Counted from the first letter of the stretch, positions 34,723-48,869 are shown. The stretch is 64,000 bases of DNA from Pontederia crassipes (GCA_030549335.1 CM060198.1:63343378-63407377); one strand, 5' to 3'. Numbers and translations: made by a program. Notes: generated from the sequence alone by a model not told the origin.

Positions 34723-35959
34723 TGTTGGGTCAAAGTTTCAATGTCATATAAAATTATATTTTGATTATACAATCCTCGAAGAATTAAAGTTGAATGCTGA
34801 AAAAGCTTAAATAGAATGGATAACTTTATGCAATACACTTTGATTAAATAATTGACATTGGTCTTATTAGATTCTGAATGAAACATGAATATCAAAATTA
34901 TAGAGAATCCTATTAATTATCCACAGAATCCAAGATTATCTAATTTGAATAATTGTGCAGAAAATTATGATCAAAACAGTGCAAGTCGGTCAACCTATCG
35001 ATCGAAGTAAAGCAGACCGGTTGAGACAACACCGGTCGACTGATCTAAGATACCGGTCGACCGATCAATGCACGAACTATCCAAATCCACCTCGAAACTA
35101 TACCGATCGAAGCACCGGTCGACTGATCAGCTCAATAGCTACAAAGCAAAATGTCAAGACGATGTCGATCGACATACCGATCGACGAATCGGTCGACCGA
35201 CCAGTTGCGATAACCGGAGAAATTAGCACAACGGTCATATAAATCGGTCGACCGGTCCATAAATGCGGTCGATCGATCCATTACTAAAATGAACAGTAAC
35301 GACTATATTTCAAAGAGAAAAATGTGGAATTAATTCTGGACTAATTTTTCACATGCCAGATCCTATAAAAGGAGTGCCAAAGCCAGAAGCAAAGACACCC
35401 ATCCAAGCATTTAAGCAAAACTTTAAGAAATCAAAAGAATATCATTTCTCTTGAAGTTATTATTTAGAACTTTCTTTCTTTTTCTCTTCTTTTCTTATGA
35501 GTGTTCTATTGTAAAAGAGAGAAACTATTTTTCAGAAAGATTGTGAGAGCTCCTATGAAAGAGATTCCAAATCTTACCTCTTGAGTGAGAAAAAAGATTA
35601 GCTTTCTAGGAAGAGAGGTTGTCTTGCCTCTCGAAGTGAAGAAAAGATGGTGGTGTAAATGGCTTTCTTCCTTGCCCCATTTGGAACAAAAGAAGTGCTA
35701 GTGGAATCTCCAATGGTCTCGAGGTCAAGAAGTCGGAGTGGAGACGTAGGTTAAGGTGTGGCCGAACCTCATCAACAATCACTCGTGTTCATTGTATTTT
35801 ATTTTTCTCTCTCTCCGTCTTATATTATGTTTATAATTTGAATTGCAAAGGTTTTAAGAATCGATTTTAAGCTTCCACGATAATTTTTGTGAAATCGATA
35901 TTTTCGAATTAAACACCAATTCACCCCCTCCCCCTCTTAGTGCCCTTTGGGATCCTACA
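34723..35959 (+). mobile_element. Solo LTR (probable Ty1/copia), copy A, 1237 bp
   Basis: Runs from TGTTGGGTCAAAG to GGGATCCTACA (TG...CA), with a TATA box in CCTATAAAAGGAGTG at about 35363 and the phrase AACACCAATTCACC near the end, which is common near the 3' end of plant copia LTRs. Flanks AGGTT and AGTTT look like a target duplication with one change. The uninterrupted left arm near 22440 shows the site without the insertion. The U3 part is rich in GGTCGACCGGTCGA-like palindromes. No internal region remains, so it is a solo LTR. Confidence 0.85.
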
Positions 35960-36430
35960 AGTTTAGGGCATGAATCAGAAGACTTAGAGTGGGAAAAAAA
36001 TAACAGAGCGTAGGCGAAGGCGATTTGCTAGGAAAGACGGCGACGACGACCTTACCGCAAGCAGCAGCTCATGAGCTCTCGCAGGTTCTCGGACAGCAAA
36101 CGACCTCTCGCAGGCGGCAAACGACCTCGCGTAGGCGGCGACGGCGAATGACCTCACACAAAAGAAGAGAGGAGCAGGGTCGAGCATCGACGAGGGAGCG
36201 AAGGAGTGACGGCGATGATGCAGAGAGGGTTTAGGGCAGAAGAAGGCTGAGGAAAAGCTCGTGAGCTCGTGAGGAAAAAAAATAAAAATTGAAGCGAGAT
36301 AGGTGAGGAAGGTTTCGAGGGGGAAAAAACGTATGTGCAGTCATCGCGAACAAATCAGACGGCTACGAAATCACATGCATTATCAACCGGATGAAAAAGT
36401 GGGATCCCAACCCATTAAATTCTAAAAGAA
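35960..36430 (-). repeat. Right inverted arm, distal part
   Basis: Reads on the minus strand as a diverged copy of 22010-22440. Its continuation lies across the solo LTR at 34560-34722. Confidence 0.65.
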
Positions 36431-36984
36431 ATGAGGGTGGAATTGTGAGAGAACCTATTTAGGCTAATTTATTTTTTTTATCTCATAGTATATTTAAGCA
36501 CCGAGAGAAAAAAATAGACCAATTTATCAATAATTCCATTTTGTATTTAATCATTGAGGAAGAAGAAACGGATCAAATCATTTTATTTAAGCATTAATTA
36601 TTATGTCCAATTAGAAATGAAGGGAGAGATAGTTTCACATGAGTTATATATAGAGAGGAGAAGAAAAGGGCTCCTCATGATTTTTTTTTGGGTCTTGCAT
36701 TGCAATTGATGGATTTTATATAAAGTATGCATATTTATAGGCAGTGACACAAGTATGATTACCAAACCAAATAAAACTAAGTAATCCAACAAAAAAAAGT
36801 TGGCCCTATAAATGAAATGAACTAGTCCAATATTAAGTTGGAGGAGAATTAAAGAAAAATTCCTTCTTTTCTCTTAATTTTTTTAATATTTTATTTTTTC
36901 TTTCAACTTCAAATTGGGATAGGAAGAAGAGAAAAATTATATTTAACATGTGTTTCAATTTTTAATCATATATATTAAACATAT
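36431..36984. other. AT-rich spacer, nothing recognised
   Basis: AT-rich noncoding DNA up to the start of the organelle-derived segment. Confidence 0.6.
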
Positions 36985-39551
36985 ATATTAAGCGGAGGCT
37001 CGAAAGGAGAGGACCGAAGCACTCTTCCCACTAGGCATGACTTCAAGTTGACATTATGTTGACTTCAGGCTAAGAATTACTCATTCCTAGCCCACGCAGT
37101 AGCATAGCCAGCTGGTACGCTCCGTTCCGATGCCGACCCAACGGGGGATTCATTAAGGAAGGTAGGGTGCAGAGCGAAGTGGGCTGTGTAATAATTGGAT
37201 TTTGGACTCTTTTTCGAGAATATATAAGGGTTGGTAAGTAATGAACTGAAAACTAGTCCATCAGACAGCCCCTCATTCTCAATGCAAGCTAGCTCTTACT
37301 TGTGTTTCGTGAGTGAATCTCGTTCAATTGGCAAAATTTCTCGATTTGAGTATTCTCTTTCCTCTCTTACTTGTTTTGCTAGCAAAGTAAATCGCTTAGT
37401 TCCTCTGCCTTTCTTCGGTCATCGAGAATCCCACCTTTTCAATTAATCTATCATAAGGGCTCATAAAGACAGTTTCATAAAGACTCTCACTGTACCTGGC
37501 ATGGCTCATAGAAGCTTCTTATAGGCATAGATCGCTTCTCTCCTTCACTTTCCGCGTCATATAGGAAGATCTCTATTGCCACCTGTGCCCCATAACGCAT
37601 CTCGCATTGCCACTCTATCTATAGCAGATGCTTGTCCGTCCCATCCAAGCACTCGAAAGTCAGAGCGCGCTTTCCATTTCCTCGCTTATTCAATCTCGCA
37701 TTCTCTTCCTGCGCCTTGCTTGGTTCTAACATATCTCATCTCTATTGCCGAAGAGTTTAAGAAGGTGGACAGAAAGCCTGATTGCTCAAGTTAGTGTGGA
37801 TTCAATATCCCAAGCCCGGCCTGCCATATCGCTTCGCTTTTTCTTTTAATGGATGTTGTTCCCGGTGTGCCACATGGGAGGCTGTAGCTGTTGGAGGAGT
37901 CTCGCTTTCTTTTTTTAGAAAAAAGGGAGTAATTTATTCTCTATCTTCCAGCAGTGAAGGGATTCCTCGAGGGGTCAAGGGGGGAGCCCGAGCGTAGTTA
38001 GAGGAGAATGTATTCCTATATAACTAATAAGAAGAAGTCTTTTTTCTTTAAATAATGTAATAATATTTCATCTTCTGTAGCACAAAGGGAGCCCGAGCGT
38101 CATCAAGAGAACAATTCCATGGGCCTCGATTTCTTTTTCTAAAGAATTCTTTGTTGTTATTGCTGCGACTCTTGCTTCTTCTCTCACGGATGTTACTTCT
38201 ATTATAGATCAGTTAGTTTGCGAATGCCCCTCCTTTGCTTTGAACTTCTTGCAATTCTTCTTTTTTCTATGTTGGTTTGTGCCTGTGTTTTCCGGTCTTT
38301 CACATTGATCCGCAAGAAAAACCTACTACTACCTGTTTCCCTTGCCTCTTGTTTAATGCTAATTGGTTCTCATCCCGTCTGAAATAGAAATATGTCTTAT
38401 CGCTCTTTACTACGTGACACTCACTATTTGTACTCATTCCTCCCCCCTTCTTTCAATGGATCTTTTCCTGTGCTTAGGTTAGCTCTCTACTTCCATCTCA
38501 GCTTGCCTGTCCTCCTCGTTTCTTTTTCTCCATAGGTTGTGATCGTCTTTAGGCCTAATATCTCTTCAGGCGGTTAAAGCCCTTATCATAGATTACCCGT
38601 AGTCCCTTTAAATGTGGTCAACTTTTCCCTCGCCCAACCGCCTTGTGAGTCTTTCTTCTCCCCAAAATGTGATGAGCGATAGTGCTAATGTGATCTGAGG
38701 GAAAGGATTTCTTCTTGTCTGCTTAGCTTATTCTTTGGTCTACCACATTTCTGGTTAATGCTGCGAGTGCAATCCATTTGAAATTACGGATCCTTTCCGG
38801 CCCTCTTTCGCTTTGAACTTTTTACTGTTAAAAGAGATCCGGCCCCTCTTGTTATATCTTTTGCAATTGCTGCTCGCTCTGGGGATCTACCTCGAATTCG
38901 ATAGATTGATATCCTGCCATAAGTCAACTCGTATATAGAACAAAATGGGGTCTTTTTAGCAGGTCCTTCCATCCATTCACAAAATCCTTATTCACGAGAT
39001 CTGCCCTAACTAATTAAGTGCTTCGATTGAGAAAGTAGGTTTGAATGACGTTCTTTCTCTATTTGATTTGGGTCCTTCTTGGTCACTAGCTCTGGTCTCT
39101 TGGTTCAAGTTCAGAATTGACATTTTATGAGCTTGTAAGGCCCGTTGCAGTCCCCGAAGAGAGGGGAAAGAAAGAATGGGGCTATAAGTAGGCCATTTGC
39201 TATTGCAATAAGGGCTGCTCGCCCTTTGACAGCTTGGCTTTGCTATCGCTCCTATGTAGTGGTTGGCCTTAAAAGGAGCCTTCCTACCATACATTCATGC
39301 CTATGTTATAGTGCGTTAAGCTTCACCAAAAGCAAGCAAGCATACTAGATTAGACAGTAGTTGCGTAGACAAGGCTCGTTCCTTGCTTGACTCACGAGCT
39401 CGTATAGTAAGGCCTCGCCCTACTTCAATAAGGGCTTATGCACTCCACTCGTAAACGATCGTTAGAGCGAATTGAGCGAGCGAGCGAAGCCTTCCTAGAG
39501 CTTCCCCCTTCCCTCACCCTACAATTTCTTTTTCGCTTCAGTTTCCCCGAT
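36985..39551. other. Mitochondrial spacer, no gene recognised
   Basis: About 2.6 kb of CT-rich, moderately GC-rich DNA typical of plant mitochondrial intergenic sequence. Contains a repeat copy at 37646-37669 and a duplicated phrase GGGAGCCCGAGCGT (about 37982 and 38089). No tRNA or protein gene identified. Confidence 0.6.
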
Positions 39552-41608
<2,057 letters not shown>

Positions 41609-42330
41609 TTCAATTTCCATTCTTTGACTACTTTGCTCCTCAAGGAGACTTATAGAAAGGAAAGGGCCTTGGTTTTTAACCAAGAAAGACAATGCATGAT
41701 TTTCGATAGCTTTCTCATTTGCAGTAGACTTCACACCCACCCAATCTAGATTGATTTGACACAGACAAATGAACCGCCTCTATTCCTTACTTGAATGGCT
41801 TTCCCCGATACGATTTGAACGAAGTTGACATCATAGCTCAGGTACCATGAAATACCTTATCTCGAAAAAAAAGGGGGATGGACAAATTATTGAAGTAAAC
41901 CCATGCTTGCACTTCAGATAAAGAGCGGATCCAATACACATAAGACTCTTTTTCTAAGGAAATGTAGCCCATGTAAATCCTCTGAACACTTTTGAGATCA
42001 ATTTCCTGGTTGAGCATATGTGTTTGCTTCATAGCTGCCCGGCGAAATAAGCTTAGATTCCTAAGGCAATGAAGCATGCGAAGCACCATATAATTTATCA
42101 AAAAAGCTTGAAAGACATTCCACAAATTCAGAGACAATGCCATGTCCATCTCTTAGGGGTCCATGCACCAATCCTCATCTTTACTAGAAATAGGAGATGC
42201 GTGATTTGTAAAGGGACCATGGGATATTTGTGCGATAGCACCTGCTGGCTGTAAAGATTAAATGGGGGCATCAATAGCATCGTTAATAGTTGAGGGCATC
42301 GCATGAGAAAAAGGTAGCTCAGATTATACC
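41609..42330. other. Mitochondrial-type spacer upstream of cox2
   Basis: Contains open frames of about 100 codons on the minus strand with no family resemblance that I recognise. It may include promoter sequence of the former cox2. Confidence 0.5.
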
Positions 42331-42339
42331 ATGTACGAT

Positions 42340-43440
42340 CCCTCCTCAATGGTGCAGCCCGACAATAATTGTTTGACAAATGAGTCATATTGGTTGAAGT
42401 TCTTTGCATCCTCCTTTGGTGGTACTCCTTTCGAGTGGTACGCCAAGTTTCAGCCTGGTTCTATAGCCGACTAGAGAGACATGTAGAGAAAATTGGTAGA
42501 TAGGTTCCATATAACATAAAAGGGAGTCTCTCTGGCTGAGCTCTTTGACTTTGACACTAAATAATGAGGAGAGCTCGATTTTCTCAAAAGGTGGAGGGAC
42601 CTCAATATGAAATGTGGGAACCACCAAGTCATGAAGAGGCCGTGACGATGTGCAAGAAGAACCTAAGGTCTGAAGTCAAGATATTTAGCACAGACATATG
42701 AAGCTTTGATCGGCTGTGCCGTTGCTGAGATCGAAATGTTCTTGGCAGATCATCCTTTCACCCTTACATTACCAAAGGCTTTCTTTGACTGGCATGACAG
42801 AAGGACAAAGGGTCCAGCCAAAATGAAACTCACAAGCTCAGCCAAACTCCATTGGTTGAGTGTGGAAAGGCAGATCGAGCATTTTGGCCAGGAACTCATT
42901 AGCTTTTGGGTTGAGATGAAACAAAAGTGGAAAGAGAAAGACCTATCATAATCATACCAAGACAGTTTGATGGACCAGCTCCTTACCCTACGTCAGGGTT
43001 CACTTTGAGTGGCCGAATACTTGCGGCAATTGAATGAGTTGATGATCCAATGTGAGGTCGCCTCGCATGACCTTGCGCAGGTTTTGTACTGGATTGAGAT
43101 CAGATATTCACAGAGAGATGTTACCACACCAAGTGGATACTTTAGATCAGGCCTTCTAGTTAGCCCTCAAGTTTGAGCACTACCTTAGACTACCTGTCAC
43201 CAAGAAGTTTCCAAGCCGGGGAGTCCTCCACCTGAAAACCCTATGAGGGTGATCGGTAGTTGAAGTCTGAGGTGTTGGGGCCTTTTGCTCCCAATGGTGG
43301 GAATGCTTGCCAGCCACCATTCAAGGATGGCAAGGAAAAAATAGTTATTTTGGAAAGTTCACTTGGGTTGTTATAAATGCAAAAACACTGGTCACTATGC
43401 ATATGAGTGAAAAAATTGGAACCTGTATTTGGAACTCAAC
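42340..43440 (+). pseudogene. Two adjoining Ty3/gypsy gag remnants inside the mitochondrial segment
   Basis: The first part (about 42390-42640) reads SFGGTPFEWYAKFQPGSIAD and RKLVDRFHIT, then FLKRWRDLNMKCGN: the retrotransposon Gag domain pattern (A..WY..L..GSI..W..M...F...F). The second (42706-43160) reads FFDWHDRRTKGPAKMKLTSS, then WVEMKQKWKEKDLS, SYQDSLMDQLLTLRQGS, VAEYLRQLNELMIQC, a different Gag type. A degenerate CX2CX4H zinc-knuckle-like stretch follows near 43375. Stops interrupt both. Plant mitochondrial genomes often carry such nuclear retroelement pieces. Confidence 0.7.
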
Positions 43441-44195
43441 CCTGACAATCCTGGTAAGTTAGAGGGAGTTCCCTCAATGTGATATCTCAAGTGGGTGTGA
43501 CTCAATTTTGTTTGTGTCATGAGCCCCCTTACATAGTGGATACCTTTTGAAGGTAGGAGCTCTCGTAGGAGTCCACTTTAGACTGTGTAATGGGCCACTT
43601 TTCTAGTGGTAGTTACGAGTCATTCATTTCTAAGCGAGCGATTGGGCTAGACATCGAGTAAGCTAGTTCAATCCGTTCTGTTTTCTTTTCTCCAGTCTAA
43701 TAGGAGGAGGGGCTAACCATATTAATATCATAGAATCTTGCAAAAAATGTGGAGCGGGTGGATAGGTACATCTTTCTTAGCCAAAGCATCTGGTGGTTAT
43801 GCCGGTAGAGTACTTTTTAGCCTTAGAAAATCCTATCCTAGGAAATTTCTTGTCAACCAGATGAATAAGTTCATAGGGCATGGATGGAAGAAGAGTTAGA
43901 GCATGGGTTAGATTGTAGAGGAAGAGGGGTATTTGACTAATAGGGGCTTGACCTTGCTACCGGATCCAATTGCATACTTTGAAGCCTCCAAACTGAAGCC
44001 AGGAGTTCTAGTTCTACTTAGGTAGAATCTTAGAAAGGTGAATGGCTACGACCTTTCTCCCTTCATAAAGGTATTTTCTTTCTTCAGCACTTGCTGCTAT
44101 CTCTTCTCAAGCGAGAAAACTTCAAGCTGCGAGAAAATGGAAAGCGCCCTAGCGCTCCAACTTTCGCCATAGCGCGCTTCAACTTTTGAGCCGGA
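43441..44195. other. Mitochondrial-type spacer, no gene recognised
   Basis: No coding resemblance. From about 44130 it holds inverted copies of the GAGCGCGCTAGGG-type repeat. Confidence 0.5.
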
Positions 44196-44239
44196 GCTTG
44201 TTCCCTAGCACGCTCCGGCTTTCGAGCGCTCCTTTTGAG
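44196..44239 (-). repeat. Left inverted repeat flanking the plastid fragment
   Basis: GCTTGTTCCCTAGCACGCTC and onward to CCTTTTGAG is the inverse of 46251-46295 with few differences. The plastid sequence starts directly at its inner edge. Confidence 0.8.
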
Positions 44240-44370
44240 ATTTTGAGAAGAGTTGCTCTTTGGAGAGCACGATGAAAGTTGTAAGCTGTGTTCGGGGGGA
44301 GTTATTGCCTATCGTTGGCTTCTATGGTATAATCAATCGGAGAGGCCTAAGAGGCGGTGGTTCACCCTGT

Positions 44371-44405
44371 GGCGGATGTCAATGGTTCGAGTCCGCTTAT
44401 CTCCA
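44371..44405 (+). tRNA. trnA-UGC: Plastid trnA-UGC exon 2 (partial gene, non-functional)
   Basis: The 35 bases GGCGGATGTCAATGGTTCGA to TTATCTCCA are the 3' half of alanine tRNA(UGC): anticodon-stem strand, T arm with GGTTCGAGTCC and acceptor end. One T-stem base pair is changed (CAATGG where CAGCGG is usual). The intron end precedes it (about 44236-44370); exon 1 is absent, so no tRNA can form. Confidence 0.85.
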
Positions 44406-44561
44406 GCCCGTGAACTTAGTTGATACTAGGATAGCACTCAATTTTTCTCTAGCTACAGATATAAAGCAGTTCGATCTATGATTTATCATTCATTGACGTT
44501 GATAAGATCCTTCCATTTAGCAGCACCTTAGGATGGCATAGCCTTAATGTTAATGGCGAGA

Positions 44562-46191
44562 GTCAATCGAGGAAAGGCTAGAGGTGGATACCTAGGCACC
44601 CAGAGACATTTCAGGATGTAGTAAGCGACGAAATGCTTCGGGGAGTTGAAAATAAGCATAGATCCGGAGATTCCTGAATAGGTTAACTTTTCGAACTATT
44701 GCTGAATCCATGGGCAGGCAAGAGACAACCTGGCGAACTAAAATATCATAGTAGTCAGAGAAAAAGAAAGCAAAAGTGATTCCTGTAGTAGCGGCGAGCG
44801 AAATGGGAGCAGCCTAAATCGTGAAAATGGGGTTGTGGGAGAGCAATACGAGCGTCGTGCTGCTAGGTGAAGCGGTGGAATACTGCACCCTAGATGGCGA
44901 AAGTTCAGTAGCCGAAAGCATCACTAGCTTATGCTCTGACTCGAGTAGCATGGGGCACATGGAATCCCGTGTGAATCAGTAATGACCACCTTGCAAGGCT
45001 AAATACTCTTAGGCGACCGATAGCAAAGTAGTAACGTGAGGGAAAGTGAAAAGAATCCCCATCGGGGAGTGAAATAGAACATAAAACCATGAGCTCCCGG
45101 AGGAGAATGTGATCTCTGACCGCATGCCTATTGAAGAATAAGCCGGTGACTCATAAGTAGTGGCTTGGTTAAGGGAACCCACCAGAGCCATAGCAAAAGC
45201 GAGTCTTCATAGGACGATTGTCACTGCTTATGGACCCGAACCTGGGTGATCTATCCATGACCAGGATGAAGCTTGGGTAAAACTAAGTGGAGGTCCGAAC
45301 TGACTGATGTTGAAGAATCAGCGAATGAGTTGTGGTTAGGGGTGAAATGCCACTCGAACCTAGAGCTAATTGTTTCTCCTCGAAATGTGTTGAGGCACGA
45401 CAGTTGACTGGACATCTAGGGGTAAAGCACTGTTTCGGTGCGAGCCGCGAAAGCGGTACCAAATCGAGGCAAACTCTGAATACTAGATATGAGCTTCATC
45501 GTCGAGAGGAAAATAACCTGGATCACTAGCTAAGGCTTCTAAATGACCGCTCAGTGATAAAGGAGGTAGGGGTGCAGAGATAGCCAGGAGATTTGCCTAG
45601 AAGCAGCCACCCTTGAAAGAGTGCGTAATAGCTCGCTGATCGAGTGATCTTGTGCCAAAGATAAACGGGGCTAAGCGATCTGTCGAAGATGTGGGATGTA
45701 AAAATGCATCGGTAGGGGAGCGTTCCATCGATGAGGGAAGCACCCGTGCAAGCAGGTGTGGACGAAGCAAAAGCGAGAATGTCAGCTTGAGTAACGCAAA
45801 CATTGGTGAGAATCCAATGCCCTGAAAACCTAAGGGTTCCTCCGCAAGGTTCATCCACGGATGGTGAGTCAGGGCCTGAGATCAGGCCGAAAGGCATAGT
45901 CGATGGACAACAGGTGAATATTCTTGTACTACCTTTGTTGGTCTCGAGGGACGGAGGAGGGTAGGTTAGTCGAAGGATGGTTATCGGTTCAAGGACACAA
46001 GGTGACCTTGCTTTTTCAAGGTAAGAAGGGGAAGAGAAAATGCCTCGAGCCAATGTCCGAGTACCAAGGCGCTACGGCGCGAAAGTAACCCATGCAATAC
46101 TCCTAGGAAAAGCTCGAATGACCTTCAACAAAAGGACACAGGTAGGTAGGTAGAGAATACCTAGGGGCGCGAGACAACTCTCTCTAAGGAT
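44562..46191 (+). rRNA. rrn23: Plastid 23S rRNA, 5' portion only (pseudogene)
   Basis: Starts CGAGGAAAGGCTAGAGGTGG (the intact start has CTTACGGTGG), continues through GGATACCTAGGCACCCAGAG, AGTAGCGGCGAGCGAAATGG and GAGTGCGTAATAGCTCGCTG, and stops after CTCTCTCTAAGGA at 46191. This is roughly the 5' half of the molecule (domains I to part of III). A short segment is deleted near 46130 (after CAACAAAAGG). Sequence matches the plastid version with its adjacent trnA, not the mitochondrial 26S. It cannot yield a working rRNA. Confidence 0.88.
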
Positions 46192-46250
46192 TGCCAGCTC
46201 CTATGATTCAAATACACATCAATTCTCGAACCCCGCTGTTATCCGCTACA

Positions 46251-46400
46251 TTCAAAAGGGAGCGTTCAAAAGCCGGAGCACGCTAGGGAACAAGCAGAGA
46301 CTCGAAAGCCTCCACGCGTTAGAGAACAAGCGAAGGCTCGAAAGTCAGAGCGCGCTAGGGAACAAGCGGAGGCTCGAAAGTCGGAGCGCACTAGGGCTTC
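46251..46400 (+). repeat. Right inverted repeat and cluster of dispersed mitochondrial repeats
   Basis: 46251-46295 is the inverse of 44196-44239. Three further copies of the core GG/AAGGCTCGAAAG followed by C-G-GAGCGCGCTAGGGAACAAGC follow at about 46296-46400. The unit is about 40 bp and reads as a head-to-tail array. Confidence 0.8.
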
Positions 46401-46425
46401 GTTTTCTCGCTGCTTGGAGTTTTCA

Positions 46426-46872
46426 AATAAAATCATTCAAATAAAATTATCACTTCACATTCATATTTTTCTCTTCTATATAATAATGTCAATCAAACGA
46501 GGATAATTATTCACATTCATTATTCTGCATTGCCTTTTCATCATTTCCCTTCCCATTCTTTATTTTCTCTTTCCCTTATTGTCGCTCCTAAATTTTTATT
46601 GTTGGATAAACTTAAAAATTCCTAAGGCCTAAAATGAAATGGTATTATAAAATATTTTTAATATAAATAAAATTTGATCTTTTATATGCAAAAATATTAA
46701 TTAAATTTTAATAATTATTTTTTGTCACATTATTGATGTTAAATATTTCATGACATTATTCCAAGAAGATGTATATCATAGCTTCTCAAAGAAAAATTAT
46801 GAATGCTATAAAAAATTAAAAGAAATTAAATTAAAAATAGATGGAATTAAACTCTTTGGTATAGAAAGAAGG
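46426..46872. other. AT-rich spacer, nothing recognised
   Basis: Strongly AT-rich nuclear-type DNA right of the organelle segment. Confidence 0.6.
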
Positions 46873-46880
46873 AAATTACG

Positions 46881-48604
46881 TAGGAATTATCATGAGGTGG
46901 AGATTGACTCGACTTGATTTCGGACTCGATCTGACCTGTCCAATTTTAAAAAGGTCAAATCTAGTTATCCCTCATTGGAGGACTGGAGACCAACGGATCT
47001 GGTGGAGCAAAGTTTTAATGTCATATAAAATTATATTTTGATTATCAAACCTTGAAAGATTGAAGTTAAATGCTGAAAAAAGTTGAAATAAAAATGGACA
47101 ACTTTATGCACTAAATTTTGATTTAATAATTGACTATGATCTTATTAACTTCTGAAAGAATAATGAATATCAAAGTTGTAGAGAATCCTGTTAGCTATCC
47201 ATAGAATTCAATATTATCTCATTTGGATAACTGTGCAAAATAGTGCAGATCGATCAACTTGTTGGTCAAAGCAATGAAGGACGGTTGAAACTATACCGGT
47301 CGATCGATCCGTGATACCGATTGACTGATCAATGCAGAACTTGCCTAGTTCTATGTCAAAACTATATCGGTCGATACACCGATCAATACACCGATCGAAT
47401 GATCAGCTCGACGGGTGAAATAAAAAATGTCGACCGGTCGATTGACCGGTCGATAGTCCGATCGACCAATTAAGTGAAAACCTGAAGAAATCACACAACA
47501 GTCATATAGATCAGTCGATCGGCCTAGCTGTGTGGTCGATCGATCCCCGGGTCAAATGAACAATAACGACTATTTTGAATGAGAAAATTGTGGAAAATAT
47601 TATGGACGAATTTTTTACACATTGAAATCTATAAAAGGAGTGTCAAAACCTAAAGCAAAAGCATTCATACAAACATTGAAGAAAAACTTCAAGTTATCAA
47701 AAAGATATCATTTCCTTGAAGTTATCATTTTAGTTTTTTTTCTTCTTCTTACTCTCTTTTCTTCTTGTGGACATAGTATTGTAAAGGAGAGAAATAATTA
47801 TTTAGAAAATTTGAGAAAGCTTTTATGTAAAAGAGGTTCCATACCTTAACTCTTGAGCGAGAGAAAAGATAAGTTTCTTACAAGAAGAGGTTGCCTTATC
47901 TCTCGAAGCGGAGAAAAGGTGATTGATGTAAAGGGCTTTTCTTCCTTGCCTCATTTGAAACAAAGGAAGATATTTAGTGGAATCTTCGATAGTATCGAGA
48001 TCGAGAAGTCAGAGCGGAGACGTAAGGCAAGGTGTGGCCGAACCTCGTCAAGAATCACCTGCGTTCTTGTGTTTCCATTCTCTCTCTCTCTCCTTCCCCT
48101 ATTATGTTTTTTATATGATATGATTTGTTTTAATTTAAAGTTTAACGAATCAATTTGAAGTTTTTGTGATGATTTTTGAAATCAATACTTTTGGTGTTAA
48201 ACACCAATTCACCTTCCCTCTTGGTGCTTTTGAGATCCTACAGGGTCGAGTTGGATCGGGTCGGATGGTCAGATTATTCGTCCATCATTTGTTCTTACTT
48301 TTTTACTTAATATAAAAAGTATTATATAATATTTATTTAAAAGTATAAAATAATTTGTTAGTATTTAAATTTCATTTTACATAGTTAAAATATTTCATTT
48401 TAAAAGTTCTAGTTTTTTACATAAGATATAAGCTAAAAATTAAATTAAATAAAAAAATTAGGTATTTGGGTTGCTTTAGTCAACTTGGGTTGAAATACTC
48501 GACATGACTCATGATTTGATTGAAGTCGAGTTAGATCAATTCGACCCGAACTAGTTCGGGTCGGGTCTGTTCAAGCAGTCAATCTAATGCAGTGAACACT
48601 CCTA
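46881..48604. mobile_element. hAT-type MITE split by a solo LTR
   Basis: The right end GTGAACACTCCTA and a degraded left end TAGGAATTATCAT resemble the TIR pair of the MITE at 57216-57676. Flanking 8-mers AAATTACG (46873-46880) and AAATTACT (48605-48612) agree at 7 of 8 bases, the duplication length of hAT transposons. Without the solo LTR it is about 480 bp and, like its relative, rich in GGTCGGGT and GACCCGAC. No coding. Confidence 0.7.
47000..48242 (+). mobile_element. Solo LTR (probable Ty1/copia), copy B, 1243 bp
   Basis: Same family and orientation as 34723-35959: TGGTGGAGCAAAG to GAGATCCTACA, with TATA box in TCTATAAAAGGAGTG (about 47631) and the AACACCAATTCACC tail. Flanks GGATC and GGGTC agree at 4 of 5 bases. 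Inserted in the hAT MITE. Confidence 0.85.
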
Positions 48605-48612
48605 AAATTACT

Positions 48613-48869
48613 ATTATAATAGAAGAAAAAGTGGTGATTTGTTTCGGAATGGTTGATTAAAAGTTTTATAATTAATAAAATAATATTGAGTAATCAATTT
48701 TTTACTATAAATATTAAGAGGTACTTTTATGAAACGTAGAGAAAATAAATAAGGAATCAATGATGATTTGAATTAACGATAAAGAATGGAATTAATATTA
48801 GGTGTGGGCAATCAATGAAAATGATAGTGACCTTTGAGAATTAATTCTTGGTAGTAAACTTTTAAAAGT

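Larger units (their letters stand above)
22010..36430. mobile_element. Unclassified unit with inverted homologous arms, interrupted by two retroelements
   Basis: The left arm (about 22010-22545) is homologous in inverted orientation to about 36430-35960 plus 34722-34560. Shared stretches include TTCGCTCCCTCGTCGA.GCTCGACC, TTTTTTCCACTCTAAG, and, across the solo LTR, CCTTCCTCCTTTCT.TCGATCT. With the Athila element and solo LTR removed the unit is about 2.8 kb. Its GC-rich parts resemble exon-like sequence but contain no recognised protein. It could be a fold-back or long-TIR Mutator-type element, or two inverted copies of one repeat. Outer ends and a target duplication are not clear. Confidence 0.5.
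44236..46191 (+). other. Plastid DNA fragment (trnA-UGC intron end, exon 2, spacer, 5' part of rrn23)
   Basis: Order and sequence match the plastid rRNA operon: the 3' end of the trnA intron, trnA exon 2, a spacer with GTTCGATCTATGATTTATCA, then the start of 23S rRNA. Point changes and a small internal deletion show it is no longer under plastid selection. It lies inside mitochondrial-type DNA, so plastid to mitochondrion to nucleus is the likeliest route. Confidence 0.88.

Noticed and set aside
44562-46191. A functional rRNA gene, or a mitochondrial 26S gene
   Set aside because: Truncated, with an internal deletion; the adjoining trnA exon and intron end identify it as plastid.
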